From Brachypodium distachyon (taxonomy: Eukaryota; Streptophyta; Magnoliopsida; Poales; Poaceae), in NCBI RefSeq assembly GCF_000005505.3, contig NC_016132.3, positions 16,358,501-16,422,500 on the forward strand: a stretch of 64,000 nt of DNA, read 5' to 3'. A program made the position numbers and the translations under genes. A model generated the notes under the pieces. That model saw only the letters and a list, made by a program, of their open reading frames with translations, ran no database searches and was not told where the DNA came from. Shown piece after piece: positions 55,201 through 64,000 of the stretch; the first letter of the stretch is position 1, and each line of letters opens with the position of its first letter.

Positions 55201-58200
55201 TGAGATTCGGGAGCGTCCATGGTCGTCTCCCCGTGAGATTCGGGGAGCGCCTGCGTCACAATGTGGAATGCCACCCGGGGTAACCAGAGACTGGACTAGT
55301 TTCCTGTTTAGTAGCTTCCAGTACAACCACATGGTACTATGGGCTCTGCCAGGATGGATGTAAGAAATATGAACCTGGATCCGAGGTGACATCAGTATGT
55401 AGCAGTGTAGGTTGGAACGCGTCCCTCAAGTGGTTTGGGGGAATATGTTCTGAAAATTCCTGTAATCGATGCCGTTGCTACTCTACCCTGAGGACAGCAA
55501 GGGATTAACACGTCGATTTCTTGTGGATAAAGTGTACCACCTCTCGAGAGTGTCAAACTAAGTACTTAGCCGTGTCCCCGGTTACGGACAAATTTGAGCA
55601 ACTAGATATGGGGGCTGTAAGGAAGGTCTCACTCATTCCAATTTCTAATAAAATGAATGGTTTGAACTGGGTAGGAGCATTGATGTTTCTACTCAATGTG
55701 CCTAGGTTAATAGGAGCATGGGTGTTTCTACCCCGTGTCCAATAGAATTAAAAACTACTTGATTAAAAATGATAGGATTGAACTATGATGCTTTTATGCA
55801 AACAGCCAAATTCCACCTAGTCAAATTATGCATGTACTTGGTAGGTCCTTAATTTATAACTCTGGTGAACCTGCCAATACATTCAAATGTATTGACCACG
55901 TAGTGGCTGCAATTAACAATGCAGGTGGATCTGACGATGAGTGAGGTTCGTCGTTATGTTGTGGGTCATGTGCTTACATTCCAACATGCTCTCACCATGG
56001 AGTAGTTGAGACCCTTTTGTTCTACCCTTTTCCGCTGCAGTTTTGAAACATTGTTTGATGATGATGAAATAGTATTTGTTTTATGCTGGCCCAAGAGGTC
56101 ATGCGAGGTTGTAAGTACTATTTAAATTCTGGATGATGCGATGTAATAAAGTACTTGACCTTTGTTTCTGTATATTTCATCATGAAAGTGTGTGTGCTAG
56201 TGAGTCGATCCAGGGACTAGCACAGTAAACACAGAGATCGAACCCTAGTAAGGGGGAGGATCGCTTCATTTGAACCAGCAACCTTTGGAAGCCGGTGGAC
56301 ACATGCAAAATTAAGTTGGGCTAGAAAGTATCCAGCAAAGTGTTATCCTCTATACCACAATGAATTTGAGATGTTGCATGACACCGAGGTGATATGGGAC
56401 CCGTTCAGTCAGGACGACATAGTCAATGTAGGTGGAGATGTCGGGTTGTCGGTGCAGTGCACATACGACTCCGGTATCTGGATGACGCGTTGCAAGCTAG
56501 TCTTCGCACATATGGTAGAGCCATACGAGCCTGAACGGGTCATGCGGCAGTTTGGTCTTTTCCAGGAGGTACCGCCGCCCCCTCCTAGAGGGATTTCACA
56601 CGATGTCCATACGTAAGTTTGTAACTTTAAAAACATAATTCTATTTTATTTTCATTACATTGTACAATTATTATTGCATTTCAGGCAAACAAATCAAGGC
56701 AAGAACCGACACAACTGGCGACTAGCAAATCAAACTTGGATACAGGCTTGGAGCGATGCTTTAACCGACATTGTCGACGAAGCTAGGTAATCATGTATTG
56801 CGTTGTTTAATTTGGAAACATGTTCGATGCTAACATCATTCTCTTATAGAGGTTACGACCCGCGAACATACGAAGAATACTTGGAGTGGTACGTCCAAAG
56901 CACGCGCGTGAGGCTAACACAAGGTCCACCACAGGGGCCTACTGAGCTCACGCACCAACAGCAGCAGGAAAGCGGCATGGATCGTGCCATTGCGAGTCGT
57001 CGTGATGACACGGTACTTGTATATTCTTTGTATTTCCACGTATCTTCAATACTACAATCTAATTCAACACCATAACCACCATTTCTTAATTTTAGGTTGA
57101 CAAGGCCAACAGTATCATGCTCGATGCACATGATATAATTAAAGAGAACCCACCAATACATCATCGCCTGAAGACAAAACTAAAAAATATTATGGACAAT
57201 GCAAAGGACATTGTTGCCAATTGGAGTTGTGGCCGTGCCGATGACGTCAACTTACGCGCATACCACATGCCAGAAGTCCGGTCGGCACGACCGAGTGAGG
57301 CACGCTCTTCACGGCCCAGTGATGTGGAGGTACATGCAAGTTTTCGACTTATAATCTACATGCAAACCGCGCATCTGTATATTAAGTTATGTTTTCACAG
57401 ACTGGTGGACGAGTAGACTCAACGTTGTTGCGTACGTCGTCGAGGACTCCTATACAACGGTCTATGTCCGGCGCTTCAAGATTACAAAATGTTACTCCTA
57501 TACAGCGGTCTCGGTCCGGCGCTTCACGATTACAAAATGTGCAGGTTCGTCTCCATAGATATTGTATTCACATGTACACATCACTTCAATGGTCATTTTG
57601 TTTACTAATGCGCATATATATCTGTAACCGCAGTATGGCCTACAAACGACATGGGAAGAGAGCCCGCCACAAGGGACTACTGGAGGGACCATGGCAGGGT
57701 CCTCGTACAATGTATGATTTATTTTTTATCAAAATAAAATATGGATGTTGAGAATTCAATTTATTAATACAAACGATTTTCTTTAATAGGCCCAGTTCAC
57801 TGCTGCCGGAGGGACCATGGCAGGATCCTCGTATGATCATGGCCATGGATATGAGGTACATGTATGAATTATTTTGATCAAAGTTAAGTACATAGGATGA
57901 CAGAATTAATTGATATGTATGATTTTCCTCTAATAGGCCCATTTCACTACTCATGGTGAAGAAGACTGGGGTTGGCGGACGGGCGAGACTCATAACAAGT
58001 CCATCAGCAGATACCGTTCGAACTATTCCAAGGGTACTCCTATGGCGCACAGTCATCGCAGGCGGTTCACATTTCTTCATATCCACCACCAGAATCTACA
58101 CAGCCTCATGATGCGGATTTTGTCGATTACTTTAGCGATGACCGTGATATTTCTCGTAGTCTTATTCATGAGACGCCAACAGTACCACAAGAGACAAACA

Positions 58201-58361
58201 CAATCTCTGCACCAACCCACGAGCACCGTCACCACTCACTTACTCGGCCGATCACTGCGCACGAAAAAAAACAAAAGCACGGAAAACTACAACAGGGAGA
58301 GGGAGAGGAGAATGATTATGCTACTGTATGTAATGTATATCTTATGTTGCGACTTCTTTAA
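52223..58361 (+). pseudogene. Plant mobile domain (PMD/MAIN-like) gene, interrupted by a solo LTR
   Basis: Exon 1 starts MTEPPPTFRLRGYTKWDLDP and carries the PMD blocks WGEMTPTLKDVSMITGLPLG, SYIGIVVEIADTDF, YSWGSAVLCHTYRGLCDG and LLQLWSWEHLPTGRPH. The LTR at 52991-56268 splits FE-PATFGSRWTHAKLSW. After it come EMLHDTEVIWDPFS and GIWMTRCKLVFAHMVEPYEP to 56612. Further exons with GT-AG borders are 56685-56786, 56850-57012, 57096-57329, 57401-57544, 57634-57711, 57790-57855 and 57937-58361. Lesions: a TAG at 52394-52396 (expected Trp), a shift near 52785 and one in the last exon. PMD proteins are transposon-derived; some (MAIN, MAIL1) act in gene silencing and meristem maintenance. Confidence 0.85.
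52991..56268 (+). mobile_element. Solo LTR, 3.3 kb, Ty3-gypsy (Tekay-like)
   Basis: It begins TGTAACATCCCAAAATTTC and ends GGATCGCTTCA, with a perfect TTTGA duplication at 52986-52990 and 56269-56273. It is colinear with the LTR at 26253 and related to those at 16220 and 37806. A GC-rich block lies at 53480-54110. Removing it and one TTTGA rejoins the PMD codons R-F-E-P-A-T in frame, so it is a clean insertion into a once-coding exon. Confidence 0.93.
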
Positions 58362-58510
58362 ATAATTGTCATGGATGTCGACCAACTCTTTATAAATGAC
58401 TTGATTATTTAATTTGCTGGAAGATATGATAACTTCGATTAAAAAACATCAAGGGATATTACAACAGAGATAGGGATTAAAAACAATACGGGATATTACA
58501 ACAAAATACC

Positions 58511-58586
58511 GGAATTAAGATACGGTGCCGAAATTAAGATACGCTGCCGAACTTAAGATACAATGCTGAAATTAAGATACAGTGCA
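58511..58586. repeat. 19-bp tandem repeat, four units
   Basis: Units 58511-58529, 58530-58548, 58549-58567 and 58568-58586 follow GAAATTAAGATACGGTGCC with one to four changes each. They lie between the convergent ends of the PMD and GRF genes, about 30 bp past the GRF stop codon, so within its likely 3' UTR. Confidence 0.85.
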
Positions 58587-58613
58587 ACTGAAACTACGAT
58601 ACATTGTGGGATT

Positions 58614-59208
58614 CTACTGAGTCCAGCGTGGCCATTTTCCCTTTCCCTTACCATCTGCAGCGTCTTCCTGCGCACGTCGCGCCCTCTCTCTCTTCCTCTC
58701 TCTCTCCGCCTCGCGAAGCTCCTTCTCTTCATGTTCCTTTTCCTCTTTCTTCTGGCGTTGCTCCTCTTGCCAGCGCTTCATCTTCTCCGCCGCCTCTTCA
58801 CGACATGTCGCAGCATGGAATTTTTCCCATACTATTTTGTGGTCGTACTCAATGTCATATTTCGCACACGCTGGCTGCTCATGATCGATCCACTCTTAAT
58901 ACGAACAGAGGGGCGGAGGAGACTACAACACAAAAATATTATGGTCAATCATATGCAACAAACAACAAACTTGTCTCGTAGATGTTGGAACGCACCGGTG
59001 GTTGCTCGTACACGTTACGTTGTGGGGCCGGATCATGAGCATAATTTGCACACATGAAAAACCGCCGACCTTTAGTGTACGAGAAGGGATCATCCACGGT
59101 TTTTGCCTTGCAAAGATCGCCGCACCAGCACCTAGGAAATTCAACCCCTTCTTCCACCGTCGCGGGCATCTTCTTCTTCGGCATCGGATCAGGATCGGAC
59201 GAAGCCAT
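58614..59208 (-). CDS. GRF-type zinc-finger protein, two exons, apparently intact
   Basis: Exon 1 (59208-58996) starts MASSDPDPMPKKKMPATVEE and carries a GRF zinc finger, FPRCWCGDLCKAKTV then GRRFFMCANYAHDP. The donor is GTGCGT. Exon 2 begins near 58896 with EWIDHEQPACAKYDIEYDHK and IVWEKFHAATCREEAAEKMK, then a charged coiled-coil tail (KEEKEHEEKELREAERERKR) and KGKGKWPRWTQ, ending at TAG 58614. No stop or shift is seen. GRF fingers bind single-stranded or structured nucleic acid in other proteins. Similar short GRF proteins are common in grass repeats, so transposon origin is likely. The start was chosen because it heads the finger and sits 50 bp upstream of it. Confidence 0.75.
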
Positions 59209-59209
59209 G

Positions 59210-59880
59210 CCTAACTTTGAAGGAACTACACGAATCAAACCAATGCAACACAAAAAATTAGAGCAACAAAAATACTTACTAACCTCCTTTCTTCTACCAG
59301 CAGCAACACAACCAAGAAACCAAGAAGAGCTAAAGAAGAGGCTAAGATTTGCTCGATGAAGACCCAAGTTAGCCCGAGTGAATCTTTTATAGCGCTAGTG
59401 GGTGCAACGGGGGCGGGCAAAAAGCTATTCCGCCAATGCAAATGGCCAAAAGGGCTTCACCTGGCAAGATTCGATTCTCTGCTGGTGGTGTCGCATCGCA
59501 CGGAAAGAAAAGCGTTGTGGCTGCGCAGTCTCGTCGGGAGGAAGATGCTGACGTGGGAATTTTGGGGGCCTTCCGCCATGGCATTGGAGGGAAGGACCCT
59601 GGTGTCCTTTTGGCCGACATGCGCAGAGGACAGGGGGCCCTACTAGCTTAAAAAAGCCCATGCATAGGCTTTCCGTCAATGGGATTGGAAGAAAGGACTT
59701 TCTGCTTTTGGCATTGTCACGAAGCTTCGGCGTCCGGCTCAGTTGGCGGAAAGCTCTGCGTGGCGCCTTTTGGGCCTTCCGGCAGGCTATTTTTGTCAAA
59801 TCTTTTGGAAAGAGGCTATTTTTTTCAAAATGGTGAGCGAGGGGGCTACTGCCGCAAAAAATTCGTTTTTGGCTGCCTGA
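59210..59880. other. Region upstream of the GRF gene, no gene seen
   Basis: Open frames exist on both strands but carry no domain and have no consistent codon pattern. It presumably holds the GRF gene promoter on the minus strand. Confidence 0.5.
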
Positions 59881-59881
59881 G

Positions 59882-60470
59882 CCGTTCCTCATGGGTGTTG
59901 TGGCCACGCACACGCGGCTCGAGCCGAGGCCGTCCGACGTCTTCCTTGCCAGCTTCCCCAAGTCAGGCACCACTTGGCTCAAAGCCCTTGCCTTCGCCAC
60001 GCTCAATCGAGCCAAGAACCCGCCTTGCGACCACCCGCTCCGCCACCGCAATTCTCACGATTGCGTCCAGTCCTTGGGGATGGCGCCGCGGCCTCGGAGG
60101 ACGGAGGTGATGTGTTCGCGGAGCTCCTTTATTCTCCACGCGTGTTCTCCAGCCTCTGGGGGCCGGATCGTGTACATATGTCGGGACCCCAAAGACGCGC
60201 TCGTCTCCTTGTGGTTTTTCGCCAAGAAGATGGCGACCACCGCGGCTCGAGCCAACGACAACCCACGGCCACCAACATCATTCACGATCGAAGAGGCATT
60301 AGAGCTCTTTTGCGACGGCCGGTGTGTCGCTGGCCCGCAGTGGCAGCACGTCGTCGAGTACTGGGAGGAGAGCCGGAGGAGGCCTGACAAGGTGCTCTTC
60401 CTTCGGTACGAGCCAGGAAATGCTCAAAGACCCTATGAGCAAACGTGAGGAAGCTGGCGCATGTAGAGAG
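59882..60470 (+). pseudogene. Cytosolic sulfotransferase (SOT) pseudogene, 3'-truncated
   Basis: It encodes RPSDVFLASFPKSGTTWLKA, the 5' PAPS-binding loop, then HPLRHRNSHDCVQ, DVFAELLYSPRVFSS in another frame, RIVYICRDPKDALVSLWFF (the 3'-phosphate-binding segment), SFTIEEALELFCDG, YWEESRRRPDKVLFLRYE and, after a shift at about 60410, MLKDPM. Plant SOTs transfer sulfate from PAPS to hydroxyls of flavonoids, hormones or glucosinolates. The usual STHLPY segment is lost and the last third, including the GXXGXXK motif, is absent. Two or more shifts make it non-functional. The true start lies upstream or is lost; MGVVATHT at 59891 is the first Met in frame. Confidence 0.88.
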
Positions 60471-60511
60471 GGGGCTAACCTATCGTACGCTAAATATTTT
60501 GCTAGATGGTA

Positions 60512-60619
60512 CTTCCTCTATTTCTAAATAGTGGTTTTATGTAAATTTGCACGATAGTAAAAATTAGGAACGGAGGGTGTAATAAATTGCACGATAGTAA
60601 AAATAGGCACGGAGGGAGT
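60512..60619. mobile_element. Stowaway MITE (Tc1/mariner-like)
   Basis: The left end CTTCCTCTATTTCTAAATA follows TA. The right end GGCACGGAGGGAG precedes TA (60620-60621). The right terminus is duplicated (GGAACGGAGGG at about 60566 and again at 60607) around a repeated AAATTGCACGATAGTAAAAA. The end motif CTCCCTCCGT and the TA site are diagnostic of Stowaway elements. Confidence 0.75.
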
Positions 60620-60631
60620 ATTAAATTGCAG

Positions 60632-61125
60632 AGTAAAATACAACATTAGTTCATGAACTCAGCAAAACTGAACACTTTAGTCCACGAACTCGAAAAACGC
60701 ACACTTAAACTCCTAAACTGGGACTACTGTGTCACTTTAGTCCAAAACGGTTCGTCCAGGCTTCAATATGCCACGTGGCCACCACGTCAGTTTCGGCCAC
60801 AACCGCGGGCAGCTAGTTGATTTTCTTAGGATTTTTTTTTTTGCAAAATCATCATGCCCGAGCCGCTCGCAAGGGGCAAGGTGGCCTCGCCCAGACGGGG
60901 ATCCTGACCCCTGAGAACCACGCCGTTGCAGCCAACGCCTCGCCTAAGGTTGTTATCAAACCCACAATGCTTAATTTTGACGAGAAGATGCCGGTGAAAA
61001 GGTGATCGAAGCCGACGTGGCGGACACGTGGTGGGATTAAGTCTCGCCGAACCCCGTTTTTGGACTAAAGTGACACAATAGATTTAAGTGTGCGTTTTGT
61101 TTTTTGCCGATTTCATGACTAAAAT
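60632..61125. mobile_element. Long-TIR element, copy 2 (Mutator-like)
   Basis: It starts GAGTAAAATACAAC and matches 51707-52180 over the left arm (GAACTCGAAAAACGCACACT, CTCCTAAACTGGGACTACTG), the core (GCAAAATCATCATGCCCG) and the start of the right arm (GGACTAAAGTGACACAATAG). The right arm then has an internal deletion and ends at about 61125, directly against an LRR-kinase fragment. Confidence 0.7.
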
Positions 61126-61600
61126 TGTCGCGGTTGCCTCCATGCTGCACCGGCCGCCCACCGGTACCATGAGAACGCTAAGAGGCATGCGGCCGTCGCC
61201 GCGAGAAGGACCACGGCGGCGGCGAGCGCCTTCGTCGATGGCGGGCAGTGGGTCCCGCTGCAATGCCCGTGCCCCGCCTCGGAGGAGGAGCCCGGCGTGA
61301 TCTCCGGTGCGATGCCGGCGCTGAACGGCTGGGGACTGTCGGGGTCGATGAGGTCCGCTGGGGTGCACGGCCGGAGATCGGGGAGACCCATGCCGCACAA
61401 ATCGGTGTTGTTCTCGTACTGGAATCCGCCCTCCAGCTTCAGCCAAAACGGGCTTACGAATTTAATTCGCCAAGAAAAATCGATTGAGACTAGCTCCTGC
61501 TGCTTGTGTTGTGTGGATTACCGGCGGGCACACTGCCGGTGAGCGAGTTATTCCTGACATCGAGAGCGGCGAGCAGAGGCAGCCATGGCGAAGGGAGAGA
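61126..61600 (-). pseudogene. LRR receptor-like kinase fragment
   Basis: The minus strand encodes LAALDVRNNSLTGSVPA, a splice donor (GTAATC), and after an intron LEGGFQYENNTDLCGMGLPD, the capping segment after the last repeat. Then come PADLIDPDSPQPFSAGIAPE and a transmembrane helix ALAAAVVLLAATAACLLAFS followed by WYRW. The kinase domain is missing. The fragment covers the last LRR to just past the membrane and abuts the long-TIR element on one side. It is either a truncated relic or sequence carried by that element. Confidence 0.8.
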
Positions 61601-61695
61601 AGAGCAGAGGAGAAAAAAGAAGAACGAAAATATGCAGGGGCTTAATGCAAAAATGGGATGCGACCTGATAGCGGGCCCACCTATAAGAAAACATG

Positions 61696-61815
61696 TCAAA
61701 CGCGTTTAATCTTCGATTTTAGACAAACTGAGAAGATTAGTCTGAAAAAGTGTGGTCAAACACGTTTAATCTTCGATTTTAGACAAACTGAGAAGATTAG
61801 TATGAAGAAGTGTGG
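61696..61815. repeat. 60-bp tandem duplication
   Basis: Units 61696-61755 and 61756-61815 are nearly identical (GCGTTTAATC versus CACGTTTAATC, TCTGAAAAAG versus TATGAAGAAG). The LINE at 61820 inserted into the end of the second unit. Confidence 0.92.
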
Positions 61816-61819
61816 TTCT

Positions 61820-62707
61820 TTTTTTTTTCTGGAAAAATAGGGCCACGCCCCTGTTCCATTCATCAGTGGACAAATGAAACATAAGTTCAGATATGTTATC
61901 TGCCTCAGCAGCCAGAGCAAACTCTCAGACCTACAGGTCAATACCAGCCCAAAAAACAAAAGCGCATTGCGCAGAACAACTTCATTACAGCAGAATGACG
62001 TAAAACAGAGGAGAAAGCCGGATAGGCGCACCACCAGGGAAACCAGAGATCGTCGTCGGGACAGAGCAAGCGAAGGACGCCTCATTATATGGGAGCAGCT
62101 TCCAGCAGGGACAGAGCCTGGATCCCTTGACTGGCGCGCAGCGTCAAGCTTGAGATTGCTTTCTTCTTCTTCGTCTCCAGGGCAGTCTTGGTGTCTCCAT
62201 CGCCTTGTTCTCCAGGCTTCGCAAAGTGCATTCCCATGTGGCCGAATTTGCGCTTGAGCATAACACCTTCCATCGCCAGAGGTGTCGTAGGAGCATATGC
62301 CATAGTACCCATGCCAGACCAAGAAGTAGATCGAAAAAACATATTATTCCTGAATTTCCAGAGAATCCACAACAGAGCAGCATTAATCATATTAGGAATT
62401 TCATTATGTTTGTTCCCCATCCAGAGGGTTGCCACCTGTTCTAGATTTGCCCCAAGTTGTTTACCAGTCAGTTGGGCAATAAAGTCCCACATGGAAGTAG
62501 CTACAATACACTCAAAGAATAGATGATTTTCAGAGCAGGTTCATTACAGAACAAGCAAGATAAATCAGTGATTGTCTGTCTCTTAACTAGATTGTCCCTT
62601 GTTATGGAAAACCAGCCACAGAAAAGTTCTAACTCTGGGGGAATGTGGAGCTTCCACACTGATTGAATAAAAACTGGAGTAATTCCCCTGAAGTTTATGA
62701 CAGCATA
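61820..62707 (-). mobile_element. 5'-truncated L1-type LINE with 15-bp duplication
   Basis: The flanks AAGAAGTGTGGTTCT (61805-61819) and AAGAAGCGTGGTTCT (62708-62722) differ by one base. The poly(A) tail shows as a T run from 61820. On the minus strand the body encodes VWKLHIPPELE and DNLVKRQTITDLSCLFCNEP (zf-RVT), then MINAALLWILWKFRNNMFF and a 3' UTR. Only the last 0.9 kb of the LINE is present, as usual for incomplete reverse transcription. Confidence 0.92.
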
Positions 62708-62722
62708 AAGAAGCGTGGTTCT

Positions 62723-63219
62723 GCGAGAAAATTAACGTAATGTGTGGTTCCGTGAGAAATTTGCCTCAGTTCTCTTCTTGAAATTTACTCAAGAAACAAC
62801 GTATGCAATGTACTGCAAAACTTAGTAACACTGTCTGTGTCCTTGCTCGTTACAGAAATTGTTTACCCTGATTTTATGTGAGCTAGCATTACGAGCCAAC
62901 TTTTCCTTCCGCTAATGCATTCCGGTTGTAAGGAACTTCTAGTGGCTAAATTTTAAATTTGGTGCTTGATAGGTTTTGGTCCCGTAGTTACTTACTGTTC
63001 TGATTTCAAGTAATGACAGCAGGTTTTCTATCGGTGCGTCAAACTAGCTTCCTTCTTTCCCTTTTCCTCTGATTCCTAAGTACTTGTAAGAACCTGGTTG
63101 AGTAAGTAATAATGGAAAGGGATAGCCCGGTTTCAGATTTCAAACAACCATATTTGACACCTAGCAATGTAGTGTATCAGCAGTTAAAATGGTGTTATGC
63201 AAAACAAAATAAACATATT
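62723..63219. other. AT-rich spacer, no gene seen
   Basis: Neither strand gives a convincing exon or RNA gene. The composition resembles a plant intron or intergenic DNA. Confidence 0.5.
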
Positions 63220-63227
63220 CTAGAAAG

Positions 63228-63608
63228 TTACATGCAGTAAGAGCAGGCTACAATTACAAGATTGAACATTACTTGGAGGAGAGACAGAGGCCGCCCGAGA
63301 GAAGTGCTTTTCATCCGGCACGGGGAGATGCTCTTTTGACCCATGGGCAACGTGATGAAGCTGCCGGAGTTCATGGATTCGCTTTGTCCGAGGAGACGGC
63401 GGCGGGGTGGTGCAACACATCGTCGAGCTATGCAGCCACGACGTCCTGAGGTCTGAGGAACATATAGGTGAAAAAAAGTGGTACCCAGGAGTACATTCAG
63501 AATAAATCCTTCTTCAGGGGTGTGTCGCCGGGGACTGCTGCAACCACATGACACCGGCGATTGGCGACACGGCTGGACAAGATTGTCGAGGATGCCGTCG
63601 GGGCTCAT
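63228..63608 (-). other. Uncharacterised open frame, doubtful gene
   Basis: The minus strand has 126 codons from MSPDGILDNLVQPC, with a Cys/Arg-rich middle (GRRGCIARRCVAPPRRRLLG) and SESMNSGSFITLPMGQKSIS, ending SYCM. A possible donor/acceptor pair lies near 63520. No domain is recognised. GC content is higher than the flanks. It could be an exon of a host gene or chance. Confidence 0.25.
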
Positions 63609-63820
63609 GGTGAAACCTTCGACCTCAGGCTAAACCAAGCCACGAGACATAGCTAGCTAGGCCTGGTCAATGGCACCGACAGCCCGGAGCTCACAATCCG
63701 TTGTTTTCTCGCTGATCAGAATAGATTACTGAAGCAGACCAGGCAAATTCTGAGAGAATAAAAAGTACTCCCGTCATCTTGCTAGAGTGCAAGCGAGAAC
63801 TAGCCAACTAGGTATTAACA

Positions 63821-63892
63821 AGCCATCGATTAATCTAACCTAAGTTATTCCCTATTAGCCATCGATTAATCTAATCTAAGCTATTCCCTATT
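63821..63892. repeat. 36-bp tandem duplication
   Basis: Units 63821-63856 and 63857-63892 both read AGCCATCGATTAATCTAA through TATTCCCTATT with two differences. The stretch from 63893 to 64000 shows nothing else. Confidence 0.92.
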
Positions 63893-64000
63893 GGGAGCGA
63901 AAGCTCGTGGAAATAAAGCATTCGTCAAAACTCGTAATAAGGTGCCAATCAGACAATCAGTCAATCATACAGCTAAAAAGTACTGGAATATATTGAGACC

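Noticed and set aside
1..64000. A new defence, biosynthetic or regulatory system
   Set aside because: Every multi-gene block resolves into known transposon classes, a plastid insert or single decayed genes. Only the PMD/GRF pair is left as an open question.

Overview
The window is plant nuclear DNA, almost certainly from a grass (Poaceae). It has AT-rich and GC-rich blocks, Ty3-gypsy elements of the Tekay/Del and Tat types, L1-type LINEs, Harbinger, Mutator-like and Stowaway elements, and an inserted piece of plastid DNA in which trnG-UCC lies next to trnfM-CAU. That adjacency is a junction made by the 28-kb plastid inversion of grasses and their close relatives. I see no bacterial or viral genes. 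Only one short gene, a GRF zinc-finger gene, reads intact from start to stop.

Layout. 1-8275: a LINE lying mostly on the minus strand, split by a Mutator-like element (570-4922, 9-bp target duplication) and a PIF/Harbinger element with a decayed transposase (5246-7690, TTA duplication). Removing both elements brings LINE coding sequence back together at each site. Its short 3' tail (8155-8275) lies in the opposite orientation, as in a twin-primed 5' inversion. 8490-9000: exons of a broken, unrecognised host gene. About 9745-11833: nuclear plastid DNA with trnG-UCC (intron-containing), trnfM-CAU and trnG-GCC. 11834-13373: 3' end of another non-LTR element with a long-TIR, GC-rich element inside it.

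13390-51353: one full-length but dead L1-type LINE, flanked by a 16-bp target duplication whose copies now lie about 38 kb apart. Its ORF1 is split by a 3.2-kb solo LTR. Its ORF2 is split inside the catalytic YADD codons by a second large solo LTR (22507-49566). That LTR was in turn opened by a Tat-type Ty3-gypsy element (25542-47862), which keeps both LTRs, an integrase and an antisense gene. Inside the Tat element lie a Tekay-type element, an inverted fragment of a second Tat element, a minus-strand solo LTR and, inside that, a 917-bp solo LTR. The nest is six to seven insertions deep.

51370-64000: a calmer, more gene-like stretch. It holds a plant-mobile-domain (PMD) gene (52223-58361) broken by point lesions and a 3.3-kb solo LTR, and a convergent two-exon GRF zinc-finger gene (58614-59208). 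It also holds a truncated sulfotransferase pseudogene, two related long-TIR elements, an LRR receptor-kinase fragment, a Stowaway MITE, a 5'-truncated LINE with a clear target duplication, and small tandem duplications.

The sequence records stacked insertion, LTR-LTR recombination and decay. It does not show a working pathway. The best candidate for real biology is the PMD/GRF gene pair.
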